From Persea americana (Eukaryota; Streptophyta; Magnoliopsida; Laurales; Lauraceae), in assembly GCA_029852735.1 (NCBI GenBank), contig CM056813.1, positions 63,607,682-63,671,681 on the forward strand: 64,000 nt of DNA, read 5' to 3'. The position numbers were made by a program, and so were the translations under genes. Numbering within the stretch: position 1 is the first letter of the stretch; every line of letters starts with the position of its first letter. Positions 36,367 through 50,637 of this stretch are shown here, in pieces. The notes under the pieces are model-generated. The model was given only the letters and a program-made list of their open reading frames with translations, did not search any database and was not told the origin of the DNA.

Positions 36367-36755
36367 TTCTTTCCCTTTTTTCCAGCACTTAAAATTCTTC
36401 CTCAGTTCAGCAGTTCATGTTTTCAACTATTTTTAGTTTGTTTCTAGGATTTTGGTGCCTTTTCTTTTCCTTCACTTGGATGTGGTTTACTTATTCACAT
36501 GATTATTCAGTGGGTGCTTCATGATCCTTGATGATGACTACTATGAACTTCTACATATATTTTTATATTCATCCCATAGACACTAGGAGGGGCATTTGTG
36601 CAGCACTGCTTTCAGCAGAAAAGCTCCCGCGACAAGACGTTGGAAAACCCGGCGCCTTGTATGATGTGTTTGGTGCAGTGACGATTAGCCTGGGAATCCT
36701 CCCTTTTTTGCGTTATTTCTGCGGGAGAGTCCGGAAGTCCTCTCTTTGGTGGTAG

Positions 36756-37212
36756 AAAAGCTGGATCTGTGGAAGAGGAAACGCCTGGTTTCCTCTTCCA
36801 AGGCCAGTACCAAATGCCCCGTAGAAGTCTAGACTCATGCCTTCGTGAATTTCACTTGTTCACTAGACCCAATTTAAAGCCAATATCTGGTTATAAATGT
36901 AAAAATAAACTTTGTGATGCGTCCCCTGAGATACTAAGAAATTCTGTAAGAAAGATTCACAGATGACTTACCACAATACATGTGGCTGATCTGCAAGTCT
37001 ATCGGAATGCCATACATTGAAATGGAATTATGTAGTTGCGTATATAATGAGGGTCTTTAACCAAAAGGGAGTGAGTCAACCATATTTTCAGGTGTTAGCC
37101 TTTTTGGGGTTTGTTACATAGTTATCTTGCAATAGAGCAAAGATGCATTGGAATTAATCATAGGGAGCTTTTGGTGGGGTTGAAGGTATTGTACTTGATA
37201 TGGGATGTCAGA
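36756..37212. other. Downstream spacer of the DUF569 gene
   Basis: Probably contains the 3' UTR of the DUF569 gene in its proximal part. The open frame at 36769-36966 has no recognisable content. Confidence 0.35.
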
Positions 37213-38290
37213 CATGTGCCGTTGTATACTATATAGCGGCTAAGAAATAGCAAAAGCTCTCTGGTTGCTAATTTAAGTTGGGGAACTTGATTTGGCATGG
37301 AAAAGCTTTGTGTTTATTGCGATAGCTAAACTGCCTTGCATTTGGCAAGGACAATCTATCATCCAAAGCAAGGAATTTATGACTTTATTCAATCTTGATG
37401 TAGGTGAAGTAATCACTGGGATTTTTCCCATACTGTAACCTTTAGTCATGGATAACCCAGCCTACGACGAAAGTAGAGAAATTTCCCTAGATGTTTGCCG
37501 TATTGCTACTTTTTTGTGATATTGCAAAATTTTAATTGGATTATGTGATATCACATAAAACTGCCTTGTTAAAAAGTCAACAATTTTCTCTATATTTCAA
37601 AGCTCATTCCATTAACTTAGATAGAGAAAAATGTAGCAAAAAATGGGCATTGAAAAATAGAGAAAAAGGTGTCCCATTGACTTTTTAACAAGGCCGTTTT
37701 ATGGAATATCACATAATCCAATTAAAATTTTGTGATATTCTCCATGTGCCATTGTATAGTATATAGCGGCTAAGAAATAGCAAAAGCTCTCATGTTGCTA
37801 ATTTTAGTGGGGAAACTTGATTTGGCATCGAAAAGCTTTGTGTTTATTGCGATAGCTAAACTACCTTGTATTTGGAAAAGGACAATCTATCATCCAAAGC
37901 TAGGAATTTATGACCTTATTCAATCTTGATGTAGGTGAAGTAATCATTGGGATTTTCCCGTACTATAACCTTTAGTCATGGATAACCCTGCCTGGTGACG
38001 AAAGTAGAGAAATTTCCTTAGATGTTCGCCATACTACTATTTTTTGTGATATTGCAAAATTTTAATTGGATTATGTGATATCGCATAAAACTGCCTTGTT
38101 AAAAAGTCAACCATTTTCTCCATATTTCAAAGCTCATTCCATTAACAGAGACAAAGAAAAAGTAGCTAAAAATGGGCATTGAAATACAAAGAAAAAAGTG
38201 TCTCATTGACTTTTTAACAAGGCCGTTTTATGCAATATCGCATAATCCAATTAAAATTTTGTGGTATCACAAAAAATTGTTGCGATCTCG
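37213..38290. repeat. 530-bp tandem duplication with internal inverted repeats
   Basis: Copy 1 starts at CATGTGCC 37213 and copy 2 at 37743 (period 530). They are very similar throughout (TATAGCGGCTAAGAAATAGC, TTGATTTGGCAT, GTTTATTGCGATAGCTAAAC, CAATCTTGATGTAGGTGAAG). Each copy contains a pair of ~63-bp inverted arms (37517-37580 with 37678-37741; 38048-38111 with 38207-38272). The arms are built on TTTTAATTGGATTATGTGATAT and GTTAAAAAGTCAA, about 100 bp apart, so each copy can form a large hairpin. No coding content. Confidence 0.85.
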
Positions 38291-38422
38291 CAAAAAAGTA
38301 GAGTACGGAGAAACTCTGCGGTATTCTTCTCAACTTTTATCACCAAGCATGGATTTTGACAGCTAATGCCTAATGGTGACAGTCTAGGAAAAACCTAGTA
38401 ATCTTTAGTGAGTATACACATG

Positions 38423-38479
38423 AAAGACAATGAAGCTGATATGCTGACAAAGCCAATTCATATTAGTTGGATTGTATGA
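38423..38479 (+). pseudogene. Relic of a Ty1/copia polyprotein C-terminus
   Basis: The frame reads KDNEADMLTKPIHISWIV then stop. The E-A-D-x-L-T-K-P motif is the hallmark of the RNase H end of Ty1/copia polyproteins. Only this short tail is readable and the upstream coding region is gone. It shows that a copia element once occupied this spacer. Confidence 0.6.
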
Positions 38480-39640
38480 TGTAGAGAGATCTAGGGTTTT
38501 TTTCCGAAGAGTCCGAAAAAAACCTAGGATGGAAAGATTGCTGCCTGTCAAGATTGAGCGGGAAAGTTGCACTTGAGGTGAGATTTGAATTTCATGTCTT
38601 TGGATAGCCTCCTTTTTTGGAATTTCCCCCTGAAAATTTCAGCAGGATTTTCTGAATTTGTCCCATGGTCGACAGAAGCAGCTTTTTTTACTTTGCCCTC
38701 TATGGAAACATTCTGGACAGGTCATCTTCTTCCTGTTTCTGCACAGGGACTTTTGAATCTATCAGGATTCAGGATGCTTCCAATGGTTTGGCTATAATAG
38801 AACCCTGAGCCTGGAATTTCTTGATGGCAGTCTCATGCTGTCTAGCATTTACCAACTCCTGGTGGGAGTGTGAATTTTTCCCTTTCTTATATCTTGATTT
38901 ATTTATTATGATAGTGATGATATTGATGATGACCTTGATATGGAGCTGCTAACTATGTATATGATGCCAAAAATAGACGTATTTGATATCACCCCTCAAT
39001 TAGAATTAGCAAAAGCAATGTCCCTATTAATGATGAATTAAAGTCGTTATAGATATCCACATTTATAGTTCTTTCAGTGGAATGTACTACTGATCTTGGT
39101 CTTGGGAGAAAAAAAAAGTGGTTTTGATCTTGAAGCAGTTGTGTATTACCCTGTTCTTCTATTTGATCTGAGTGAAAGTCTCTTCCTCCTCTTTGCGGGT
39201 GGATATAGCCCTCCATGGTGAATCGTGTAAATCACGTCTCTCTTTCTTTTTTCATTATTATTGAGATCTCTTATTTTCTTATTTGATTGTGTGCTTCTCC
39301 ACATCCTTCACCACAACAATGCGTTTCCTGACTCCTGACTTGCATTTAACACAGACACTAGAGCTATTATGGTTGCCTTTGTCCAGCAGATGCACACTAA
39401 TTTTGCATCATATCACCGTTGAGATATCTAGCAAGTTTCTAGACAACGGGAATTTTAGAACTTGCAATGCACAGAGAACATTTAGATAGAGCAGATTTCT
39501 ATTGGTGGCTCATGTGAAAGATTACATAGATATGAAGCAGCACCCATAACCCCACAAATACTTCTATCCCATCTGAAATATTCCTATAGAAAAAATAAGA
39601 TGGAAACCCCTGCACATACATAGCACCAAAACAAAACACT
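38480..39640. other. Intergenic stretch, no gene recognised
   Basis: AT-rich non-coding DNA beyond the copia relic. Short open frames are unsupported. Confidence 0.35.
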
Positions 39641-40130
39641 GGTCCAGAAAAAAAAAAAAAAAACTCACCATATTTCTATGACAAGGTGAAGAGAAAAGCA
39701 TCAACAAAAAGAAAAGAAAAAATCAAAATCCAAACAAACAGCATCTTTACAGAGACAGAATAATAAAAAGGTAAAATACCTTGATATCTGAAAGAGAGAA
39801 CACAGCACAGCAATAAGGGTAGATCCAAAGGGCTAGATAGGAAAGAAAAACTTCTTTCAAATAAGAAATGGGGCTTTCCATATACCCCCATTCTTAAGCT
39901 CCATGAAACCCAATCCTCATTCCATTCCCCCTTTGCCTCCACATATGTTTCTTCTCTTCTCCTTTCTCTGCCCTGTTTGGAAAATTAGAAAATGGAAATG
40001 GAGATTTGTTGGGATTCTAGGGGGACTTTTGTTCAGGTTTTGAAGGGAGTAGGGTCCTTTTATTTGGGTGGGTCTGTGGTGTTGGTCGTTGGTTGGAGTA
40101 GAGTGATCCATGTGAGTGGGGTTGGGTTTT
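39640..40130 (-). other. Possible minus-strand transcript leader or gene-start remnant
   Basis: Read on the minus strand, this looks like a plant 5' leader: an AAATAAAAGG TATA-like box (about 40057-40066), CA- and CT-rich sequence, and a candidate donor TATCAAG|GTATTT near 39779. No recognisable coding exon follows it to the left. It could be a non-coding RNA promoter or the orphan first exon of a lost gene. Confidence 0.25.
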
Positions 40131-43100
40131 GATTGAGACCGTTGGATTTGGTTGCACTGCGTCTGAGTGGTTAGAGAAGACTTGCCAGGTTGAATAGTTC
40201 TACTTGAGACGGACCCTGTACCTAGGTTTCACTTGGACCTACTTTGAAAATTGAAGCCAATCTGATAGTAGTTGCACAAAAGCTTTTTACAGTTTTTTCA
40301 TGGGTTCTCTGTTCTTAACAAAACGAAGTGAGGATTAAGGTCCAACTAGCTGGAGGGTATTGTAGTGTGGATCCCGAGAAGAAAAAATTCTTTACAGTTG
40401 GCATAATTTGATAGGACAAAACAGAGAATCAAGCCTCTCATATAAAATATGAGAGGCTTGTTTGGTGGAGTTTGCGCTATGCAGGTTTCTTTTTTCATGA
40501 AAAAAAAAAATGAGTGAAAACATTCTACAACGAGGATCTTTCTTTTTCTTCTTCACTTTTCCTATCCATCATGATTTCCTGTCTAGCATAAACAAACCCA
40601 TATTCTCATGTGTCGGGAGTCTCGACTATTTGAGAGCAAGACTAGAATTTTGTCAGACCAACAATATATACCCAGTCCGATGATCCGACTTGAAGTTCAA
40701 ACTGCAGAAGATTGGCTTGGGCTTAAGGTATTATTCATGATGTAAAGAGCCTAAATGGGACATTGGGCACCTTCTTCAAACACACTCTCTATATGAAAGG
40801 GTATGTTTATGTAGCATCACGGAAAATCAGTAACACTATATGAAATTGTCAGTTTGTTCGTATTAACTCATGAATCCACCAATGGCCTCCTTCATTGGGA
40901 TAAGAGATACAAATGAAATACACAACAGAGGTTAAAGACCACATGCTTTTCATATAACATTAAACAACAGATGATGCAATTCAGGAGTTTTTCTTTTTTT
41001 GCTTGATCTGAGGCTTTAATTTAGATCAAAGGATCTCAAATATGCATTTAGTCTGACAGCATTTTGTTTTGTCTTTTGTTCAGCCGCAGAAGGATTTGAA
41101 GAGCCAGATAATCCTTAAATTTGCCTCTACTAGTAACCAAAGAACATCCCATGTAATCCATGTAATCAATATTCCTTATATCTCTATGGTTGCATGATGA
41201 GAAGCATCACGGAGAGGTCAAGGGTTCAATGATTTTGTAGACTCCCTCTTCTTCGTCAAAGAACATCACCTGTATTGTTGTATGTGTAAAATATGAATGT
41301 GAGCAGCACCATGTATAAGCTGGTATGATTCTTGTTAATGGCTTTTAAGTCATTTGGTTTCTTTTTTTATGACTTCCAAGCAATTAGTCTTGATAATATT
41401 TCAAGAAAGTAAGGAAATATATATAGCCCTCTCTTTGCATATGGTTTGCATTTTATGGGGCTGGTGGAACAATGTTTTTTTTTTTTCCCTATGAGGTGGG
41501 TTACCTCCAACAGTATAAGGTGTTTTTGGTCACCAAAAAATATTTGTCTTCACACAAGGAGAAATTGAAGTGTTGCCCTACTAGCAATAATATGAACAAT
41601 CCTCGCAACAAAAATAAATAAATAAATAAATATAATATGAACAATACTAACCCTACTTCATCTGTTGTGACTTTTGGACACAATGCTAGGACTGTATTAA
41701 TATCAACCTATTTCGAATTCATTCAAAGGCCATTTTCTTCTTGTTGTTTTATTTTCCTACTAGTCAAATATGAGTTTTAATTTTAATAATTCATCATTAA
41801 TTTATTTATTTTCAGCTGAGTTATGTTTGGCATACAAAAACTACATTGACAGACTTATGGGAATTGGTAGATTGAAATTATCATTGTCGTCATCATCATC
41901 AGGATTACAGAAGATTTATCCCATCCTCTAGGGTCATTTTTTGTTCATGTACTTCTCTACTTAACCCTATTCACTAAAAGGATGTTCTCTTCAGCTTTAC
42001 AATATGATCATCATGATAATGTTGGATTTTTGTCAGATCTGGATACAGATCTGCCCTAATATAAAATGGATCCTTATCTTGGTGCATGATCTCGACCCAA
42101 CCTGTTTTATTCCCAGAATATATATGACCACGTTTCTATAACTAACAGCTCAATAGGATTCATTCCATTACTTACAGAGGAGGATGCCAAGTATGCATTA
42201 GGCAAACATGTGATATTTTGGTGTGATCTTCTCTCTAACAACATACTTTGTCTCCTTGATGTCCTTTTCTTCTTTAGTAAGGGCTTAGCTATTTGTCAGA
42301 TCTGGTTATGTATGTACACATGGTTAGTTTTTATGACCATGATGGGATGTTTTGGTAATCTATTTGCACACAGGTATGTATGAATTGCGTTTACACCGGT
42401 TTCCTCTGTCTGTATGCAATTCAATACATAGGAATTATGGTGAAATTGGCACCAACAAAAGTTTAGGGTGCATTGGAATAGCCAATTTCCCATGGCAAAA
42501 GCGAGGAACGTGGAAATTAAATTTTACGCTGCATTAAAAGTTATGTTTGGTTTGGCCACTTTTTCTAGCGGAAAAGCACAAAAATGGTCTAAGTTATCTA
42601 GAATTGCTCGTAAACTAAATTCCTATGGAGGTGGTACAAAATTAGCTAGTTTTCTACTGCGTGTACACAAACATGCCCTTACTAAAGAGGTGAATGGAGG
42701 CAGGGAAAAAGGATGTAAATGGGACCTTGATTTTCATAGTAGTTAAAATTTACCAACCATTTATCGTTCTAACAACCTTCGATATGATAGTTCAACAAAT
42801 CAAAGCATTCTACCTATATAATGTAAAGGCACAAAATGAACTCATCATAGATTAAAGCAAAGCAATAACTCCCTTTCCCAACTAATGTTCATTAAATAAC
42901 CTCTCACAAGACGGTTATAAAATCTAAACCCATCGCAAGCTTTCTAACCACCCAATCTAAAGTCACCTACTGGGTAATGGGCAGATAAAATAGAAACTTC
43001 TTTTTTTCTACTCAATCCATTTAATGGCCGTTTATTAGGATCACTGTAAAATTGCGTAGAAATCTCCACTTGCTAAAGTTTGGTAGCCAATCTCCTTTTT

Positions 43101-45400
43101 CAATAAAGGGGAGCATCTCTGTGCTCAAAGGACAAGATGTTCCATGCAGATGTTAGTAGGAGAAAATTTGCAGAGGGACACTAACCATCCTGAAGGTTTT
43201 AACTTGAGTCATCCAAATCTTAGTCATTAGATGTAAAGCGGGATGTGTGTTAAAATTTGTGTGATTAATTGGAGAGCCTAGAGCCTACTCAACTTGGACG
43301 AGCGTAATTCAAAAGAAAGAGAGGGAAAGGAGTGGGTCATAAGTTATGAAAGGATTAGATTTGAAATAAAGGAGCTAAGTGGACCTCTGACACATTCAAG
43401 GAGCCAAATTTGATCGTTCACGAGCCCAAACTCAAAAACTTACCTCAACAAAAAGTCCACACTACAGTCAAATAAGGAGAAAGGTAGCTAGCAAAATTTG
43501 CTAAATAAGGTCTTCAATCCAGTGAGAGATACTTAACCAAGGGAGAAGAAAGATGAAATGTGTGTTAAAAGCAACTTTCATTATAGAATGTGTGAAAATA
43601 AACAAAAAAATTAATTGGTTGTCCCTTTACAAGTATTTAGATAGTATTAGCAAGTTCAAAATCAAACCTAATATAGAATCCCACTTACGTCACAAGCTAG
43701 GAAAGAAACAACTGAGTATTTATAAGGAAAGAGAGAGAGAAAAGCAGATGTGTCATACTCAAGGGCCTATTTCTTTATTATAATTTTTTTACTAGAATTT
43801 CTCAATGTTGGGGATTTTTTTACATGCGCGTGACATCTTACCCTATGGCATTTGCAAATGCATGTTTATTAACAAGCACTCTAAGCTTTAAGCTACTTAA
43901 AAGGTCTCAAATGACCTTTATGATTTTAGGAATTCCAGCCATATAGTTTTATTGTGGGTTTTCAAATGCTCAATACAAGAAAGCATTCAGGGATTCTGCC
44001 ATGTCCGAGAATTTGAAAATGTTGTGGACAGAAATTCTATGAATTACAGTAAATAAATAGGCACAAAATGTCTTCTGCTATCAAGAAAGATGTAGCTCCA
44101 CTAATACCAATGTGTAGTAAAGTTCCAATTATTACAAACTTGTGTATAGTCAGAATATGATGTCTTCTCCCCAATGTTGGAAAACTCGGCGATTCCTCCA
44201 AGTTAACCTCATTTTGGAGGAGTCTAAGTAAAAAAATAGGGAAAACTCTGCCGAGTCACCTCATTTTGATAAATTGTGTGCATTTTGAATAATTTTACAG
44301 GTAGATTTGATTTTTAAAAAAAATGTTGTTTAGTTTTAAGTATTTAATGCTCATGGTTAGGAGTTATCAGTTTAAAAATGATTGATTGAGATTTATTTTG
44401 CAATTTATATGTATTCTCTTACATTTGGCATTTGGACTAAAATTTATTTAGGTACTAGTTTCTTCCTTGTGTTTATCTTATTATAGATTTTTTTCCTTTA
44501 TATATAGATTTAGTAATTTGAGTTTATTATTATTAATACATATAAATGCCCACATATATTTAATTTTATAACTATTTGATCAATTTTTAAATATTAAAAA
44601 AAAAATCTTCCAAGTTGTCATGTTGACTCTCTCCAAGCTAATTTTTTTAGAGTTGGACGAGTAGAGTCCAAATTATGAGTTTTCCTCATCTTGCCTCTAA
44701 AAAAAACTCATATAATGATATAATTCAGAATTGAGGATCACAAGATATAGAAATAAGTAGTAAATCTATGGAGAGGATTATTTGGGATGTCAGTAGGGTC
44801 TATCTCACCAGCCATTTACTGGGAAGGTGCCACTAATTGCTATACTAGATGGGCATAAGCCTAATTTGAGCCTGGCTCAATTGGTTTAGTTCGATGGCCA
44901 AAACAAAAATTTTAGGGGCTGATTTGGATCCTCATTATCTTCCATATATTTCCAAATCTACAGGGCATACACCACAGCTAGAACAAAGGAGGAGTGCTTC
45001 TAAGATTCAAAGAAAATTATGCATTCAAGAAGGAATCATGGATGCAACAATTTGTTTACCAACTTGTAACTAATTACTACAATTAGTTGTATCTCACCTT
45101 TATCATGTTAGTTAGTTATGATGGCCTCATGTGTGGGGACCATTAACTAATTGCTAACTAACTTATTTAAATCAATAACTAATCATACAACTAGTTATAG
45201 ATATTATTCTAGATTGATCTACATGTAACTAACTAACTAACTAACTTAATTTAAATTGCATGTGATATGCATTTGGCTGTTAAGTGATCTACATACATAC
45301 TTGCATTTCAAATGATGAGATGGATAATGATTAGATTGTAGTGTTCCTACATTATACTCAAACTACAGGGGGTGCATCACTAAATGCTCAAACTACACGG
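40131..45400. other. Long intergenic spacer, no gene recognised
   Basis: AT-rich DNA with an (AAAT)n run at about 41611-41632, a (CTAA)n run at about 45229-45246 and a T-run at 41475-41485. Around 44170-44720 the repeated phrase AAACTCTGCCGAGTC / ACTCGGCGATTC suggests degraded transposon sequence. The open frames at 42468-42746 and 43553-43783 lack recognisable protein content. Confidence 0.4.
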
Positions 45401-45402
45401 AT

Positions 45403-45900
45403 TTATTTATAAGTTTTGTAGATGTTAGGGGGCTATATGCAAAATAATAAGAAAAGCTCCTCTGGCTAAGAGCATGTATTTTTCAAGTCCTGGCATTCCC
45501 CGCCCTCTTCGATCCCAAGCCCTCGATTGTCGAATCCAAATCTTTCCTTCTTTCACGCCCACCAACTGTTTGTATCCAAGATTCATCAATCACGTCAGCC
45601 TGTAACCATTTTCCCGCACTTCTCTCTCGCACACCAACTGTTTGTGCTATTGATAAACTGATCCAAAACCTCCATCCATATCTTTCACTCATCTTTGTGC
45701 ACGCGACTTCACTAAGCTTGCATTTATCGTTATAACTTCCCTTGCTCACCACCTGTTTCGATATTGCCCAAGTGAGTCGACCGCTTTCTTCTTCCTCTAT
45801 ATTACTTCTCTCTCTCTCTCTCTCTCTATCCATCTCTATCTCTATCTGTCTGTCTGTCTTTCTCTCGTATGCATGCGAGCAGAATTAGATTGAAGACACC
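45403..45900 (+). promoter_or_regulatory. Candidate core promoter and CT-rich 5' UTR of the USP-like gene
   Basis: A TATA-like TATTTATAAG lies at about 45403-45412. The next ~450 bp rise in C/T content and finish with a (CT)n tract at about 45808-45827 and CTGT/CTAT repeats up to the ATG at 45901. CT-rich leaders just before the start codon are common in plant housekeeping genes. The opposed 116-codon frame over this region is an artefact of the composition. Confidence 0.4.
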
Positions 45901-48900
45901 ATGGGACGCAAGAAGAAGAACCCTGGAAAGGGCGGAAAAAGAACTACAAACACTCCACCGGACGACGACGTCTCCACCGCAGAGGGTTCTCATGGCCTGT
46001 CAGAACCCTCCGTCGAATCTTTTAAGGCCGACTGCGAGCGCGCACTCACTGCCCTCCGCCGCGGCAACCACACCAAAGCCCTCCGACTCATGAAAGAATC
46101 ATCATCCCGCCACCCCACGTCCGCCCTCGTCCACCGCACCACCGGAACTATTTTCGTCGGGGTCGCCGCACTCAGCAACGACCCCAAGGTGAAGCAGCGG
46201 CAAATGAAAGACGCGGTCGAGTCTGCCAAGAAGGCCGTGGAGCTTTCCCCCACGTCTCTTGAATTTGCGCATTTCTACGCGGACCTACTCTACGAGGCTG
46301 CCGCCAAGGCCGACGACGTGGAGGGGTATGAAAAGGTGGTTCAGGAGTGCGAGCGTGCAGTCTCCATTGCCGACCCTTTGGACCCGGCGAAGGAGAGCCT
46401 CCTCCAGGAGGAGACCCAACAGAATCTTTCTGCCCCAGAGGCGCGGATTGCCCAAGTTCACCAAGCACTGCACTCCCTCAACCAGAAAGCCCACATGGCA
46501 TTGGTTTCGAAGTCGATGAAGGTTCTTGGGGTTGGAAGTGGCAAGAAGAAGTTGGAGCAAAATCCCGTGCAGCAGGGGCCAGAGGACACAACGAAGGTCA
46601 GCATTGTGCCTTATGACAGACCCAATGAGATTGAGAAGGCAACCAAGACGATGGAAGAGCGGCGGAAGGAGATTGAGCTGCAGGTCGCTGCAGCAAGGCT
46701 TCTGCAGATGAAGTCCAATTCGCCGCAGCAGCCCCAGAATGATGATGACAGAGATAGGCCTGCAGAGCCCTCTTCTGCAGCGCACCGGCTGGAAGAGCGG
46801 CGCAAGTATGCTAGCCTGAAGAAGATTGTATCTTCTACTCAAAGGATGAGTCATGTTCGTGGATATTGGAAATCGATGAGCTTTGAGAGGAAGCAGAGCT
46901 TGTTGAAAGTGAGCGTTTGCGATCTCAAGGCTCACTGTGCGGCGGCCAAGGATAGAGTGGCGGCCGTGGACGTGCTGTCCGAAGCATTGTCTTTTAAAGA
47001 GAAGTACAAGACATGGAAGCATTGGGTGTGCTTTAAATGCAGTGAGAAATTCATTGACTGTGAATCCTTCACAGGGCATGTGCAGGGTGAACACATGGAG
47101 AATCTCTTGCCAGAGCTGCAGGCAGTCTTGCCCAAAGAAGTCGATAGTGAATGGGCTGGAATGCTTCTCAATGAGTGTTGGAAACCAATCGATGTCTATG
47201 CTGCTGTGAGAATGCTCAAGGAAGAGTCTAATTTCAAACCCCACATCCGGAATGATGTGGAGAAGTGTTTATCCAACAACCAGTGCTCCAAAGATGCGCA
47301 GGAAGTTCAAGTGGAGAACTTGGATTCAGTGAAGTGTACGAGCGAAAGAGGAGATGGGAATGACATTTTCATGGAAAATGACAGTAAACAGTGGGTGAAA
47401 GAGCGAAGATGGCCATTGTCTGATGATTCTGAACGTGCTGAACTCCTTGGAAGGATTCATAGTATATTTCAGTTGCTACTGAGGCAAAAATGTCTGACTA
47501 CCAGTCATGTGAATGAGGTAATACAATACGCTATGCATGAGCTCGAGGACCTAGCATCGGGTTTGCGATTGGTTGATTATGGGTTGGATCGAACACCTGT
47601 CTGTATCTGTTTTTTGGGAGCTTCCAAGCTTGAAAATGTCTTTGAGTTCTTGCAGTTGGTTTCACGTTCTTGCAAGATTCCCTTAATAGACATTTCTCAT
47701 AGTGCTGGTCCAGGAAATGAGATGCTTGAAGTGATCTCTCTTAATGGCGACTCATCATGTCTGATTTTAGATGAGCTTTTGTTGAAAGATGTGATTCCTT
47801 CTAGTGAAGCTGATGATGCTGGCACTCGCAGTGATGGTGATGCTTTCTTGTCCTGGATATTTGCTGGTCCTGCAATTAGTGAACAGCTGAGTATGAGAGA
47901 AGAGAAAACTCGTACGGGAATGGAAATACTGATGGTGCTTGAGACTTACTTTCTCGTTAAACAGACCTTGTGCAGAAATAAAGTTAAGCATATGAGAGAT
48001 GAAGAGTGTCTACTTGCTGTTGAAGGCCTCTGTCTTAAAGAACTAGAGAAAAGGGTAGACGATGAGAAATATCTTTCTCAAAGTTATGAGTCTGTTTTAT
48101 TGAAGCGACGAAAAGAGCTCGTTGAGAGGGACAACGATGCCACTGATATTAATAGCAGGGTTGAGTTGGACGTGATATCAAATGTTATTAAGGAAGCACA
48201 AGAGTTGAATGTTAGTCAGTTCGGAAACAACGAGACTTTATCTGGTGTTGCTCCTTGTCCGGGCGACTTGAATCGTTGGGATGATGAGGATCGGAAAATC
48301 CATGAGTACTTTCAAATTGTGAATTTGTGCATTGATTTTGTGATCGAGAGCAAAAAGAAAGAGAAATCTCTAGAGGTTTGTTTATTCAAGTTTCATATTA
48401 TCATCATCCTTTTTGTCATTTCATTGATGTCCTGTCCTTGTTGAAGCCTTATCCCATCTCTCTCTGGGGTTGGCTTTGTGTGCTCCACTTCTCCACTTAA
48501 CTTTCATTAGGTGTATACTCTTCATCACTTTCTAATTGAACATATCACTTCTGATTAATTTGTTCCAATTTATTATCAACCTCCTCCTTGTAGTTGCAAC
48601 ACTTTAATCTTTTATTTATTTATTTATTAAAGGATCTACTTTAGTCTTTTAAGCATATTCAAAACAGTTTTAATTGAGTTTCTTTGATTTTCTCTTTCAA
48701 CTAAGCCATCTGCCAATTTTCTTTGACATGCTTCATGTTGTCATCGTTGACTTCGTCTTCTTGTTTCTTTGTGGCAAAAAATTCAGCTCCATATAACAAA
48801 CAGAAACACAGAGCGATCTATCTTCATATAAAAAATGTCCCATTGATACTCCATAATCGCATTATGTTGCACCAAGAGCATGTCCTCACTTTGCCCACCT

Positions 48901-50573
48901 TGAAGTAATGCCACACATAATTCAGCATGTGGTTCAGTCAGCAAATGATGTGGCAGATAGGTTGGCATGGGAAGGGGTGCTTTGAGATGTCTTTTTCATT
49001 GTTCTTAGTATGTGGTTGCCTGGTTGGCCATGCTTTTTTATGTTTTTGTTGTGTTGGTGGTGGTCGTGGTGGTATAGTACTCTTACAGTCTTACGCACTT
49101 CTCTTGTATTTTCTTTTTATGCCTCATATGCAATATTCTGTTTTTCTCCTTTTTTAAAAAAAATTAAATTTATCAGTTACAGATAAAAAATTGCCGCTTA
49201 TAGTATCCTAATGAAGCCCTGAGTTTTGTTATCATCTGCTGGAATCTATCATCCTGTAGACTAAGGGGTCCAGAATTCAGATCCTCATCATTATCATGAC
49301 CGCTGAACCTTTTTAAAATTTTTTTTTATTATGCTACTTTTTTCAAACAGTGTTCACTCAAAGCCTTTTTCCAAAGTTCTAGCATGAAGTTGCTGTCTAC
49401 CTAATTAGGACTCATTATCAACAATGAACATACATCTACACATTTTGTCTTGTATAGCTATGGTCAACTTTTCACAGACAGGACAGATGAAAGGTGACTC
49501 AAAGAGGACCCATGATGTTGTCCAACTCCACCAGGAAACTCAGTTGTTTCTCCACATCATATATGATCTCAATTTAGTTATTAGGAATGCATCTTATTAT
49601 TCCGAATCTGCTGAATTAACTGCATCAAACCCTATGGCAGTGCTTCTCCAAGTCAATAAGATTATAAGAAGTATATCTAAATTTTGCTCCTCTTTAAACT
49701 AATTCTTTGTTCTATTGGGAAAATTGTTTGTCTCCTCAACTTTTTTTGTGTTGTTCTTGAAACTCATGCATTGGGTGCATTCTTGCAGCTCTGTATTATT
49801 GATGCAAAGCTCATGCATAATCGCATTGGCATGCAGCGGGCAGAGCTTAAGTTTTCGTCCATGTCTGCATATGATTACCAGGAAATTGTTCTTTCCATTG
49901 TGAAGTCATTCTTGCAGGTTTGTAAATGCATTTCCTATTGGGCCTATCATATTGCAGTGGAGTTTAAATGTTGTCTTTGATGATCTTCCTTTGGCAGACA
50001 CATTTGGAGGATCTGGTGAACAAAGATGCCACGGAAAAGTCCGATGCTGCGCGAGAGGCTCTTTTAGCAGAAGTTGCACTTGATGCGAAGAACATGAACA
50101 GAGGAGGCGATCATTCAAAAAAAATACAGGAGAGGTCAAAGACTAAGAAAAGGAACAAGGATAAGAGAAAAGCTAAGGATTTAAAGGTTTTAATTATGTC
50201 GGGCTTGATGCTGCTTCATTCTATTAGAGTTGAAGTTACCTTGTACACTGTCATCATATAATGCTAATTTTTTTGGTATTTTTATTCCCAGGATGTTGGT
50301 TACAACGACAAGCTTATTGTCCATCAAGAAACAACAGTGCAAGGGTAAGTCCCTATATGAGTCCATACTCCAGTTGCTGTGACTGATTGCAAAAGCACGT
50401 AAATATACACTTTGTTACCCACAATTAAACATTAATAACATTCAATTCCTGACATTTTTTTTTTTAATAAAAAATCTCATCAGATTGATTTCACTGTACA
50501 AATTGCTTTTAAATCCTGATCATTCTTGACTTCTTCAACAACTTATTTTGTATGTACTGGTAGAAGAGTTGCG

Positions 50574-50637
<64 letters not shown>

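Noticed and set aside
45483..45833. 116-codon minus-strand open frame
   Set aside because: Composed of Arg/Glu repeats from the CT-rich leader of the USP-like gene read in antisense.
46285..47244. 319-codon minus-strand open frame
   Set aside because: It is the antisense of the GC-rich first exon of the USP-like gene and has no domain content of its own.
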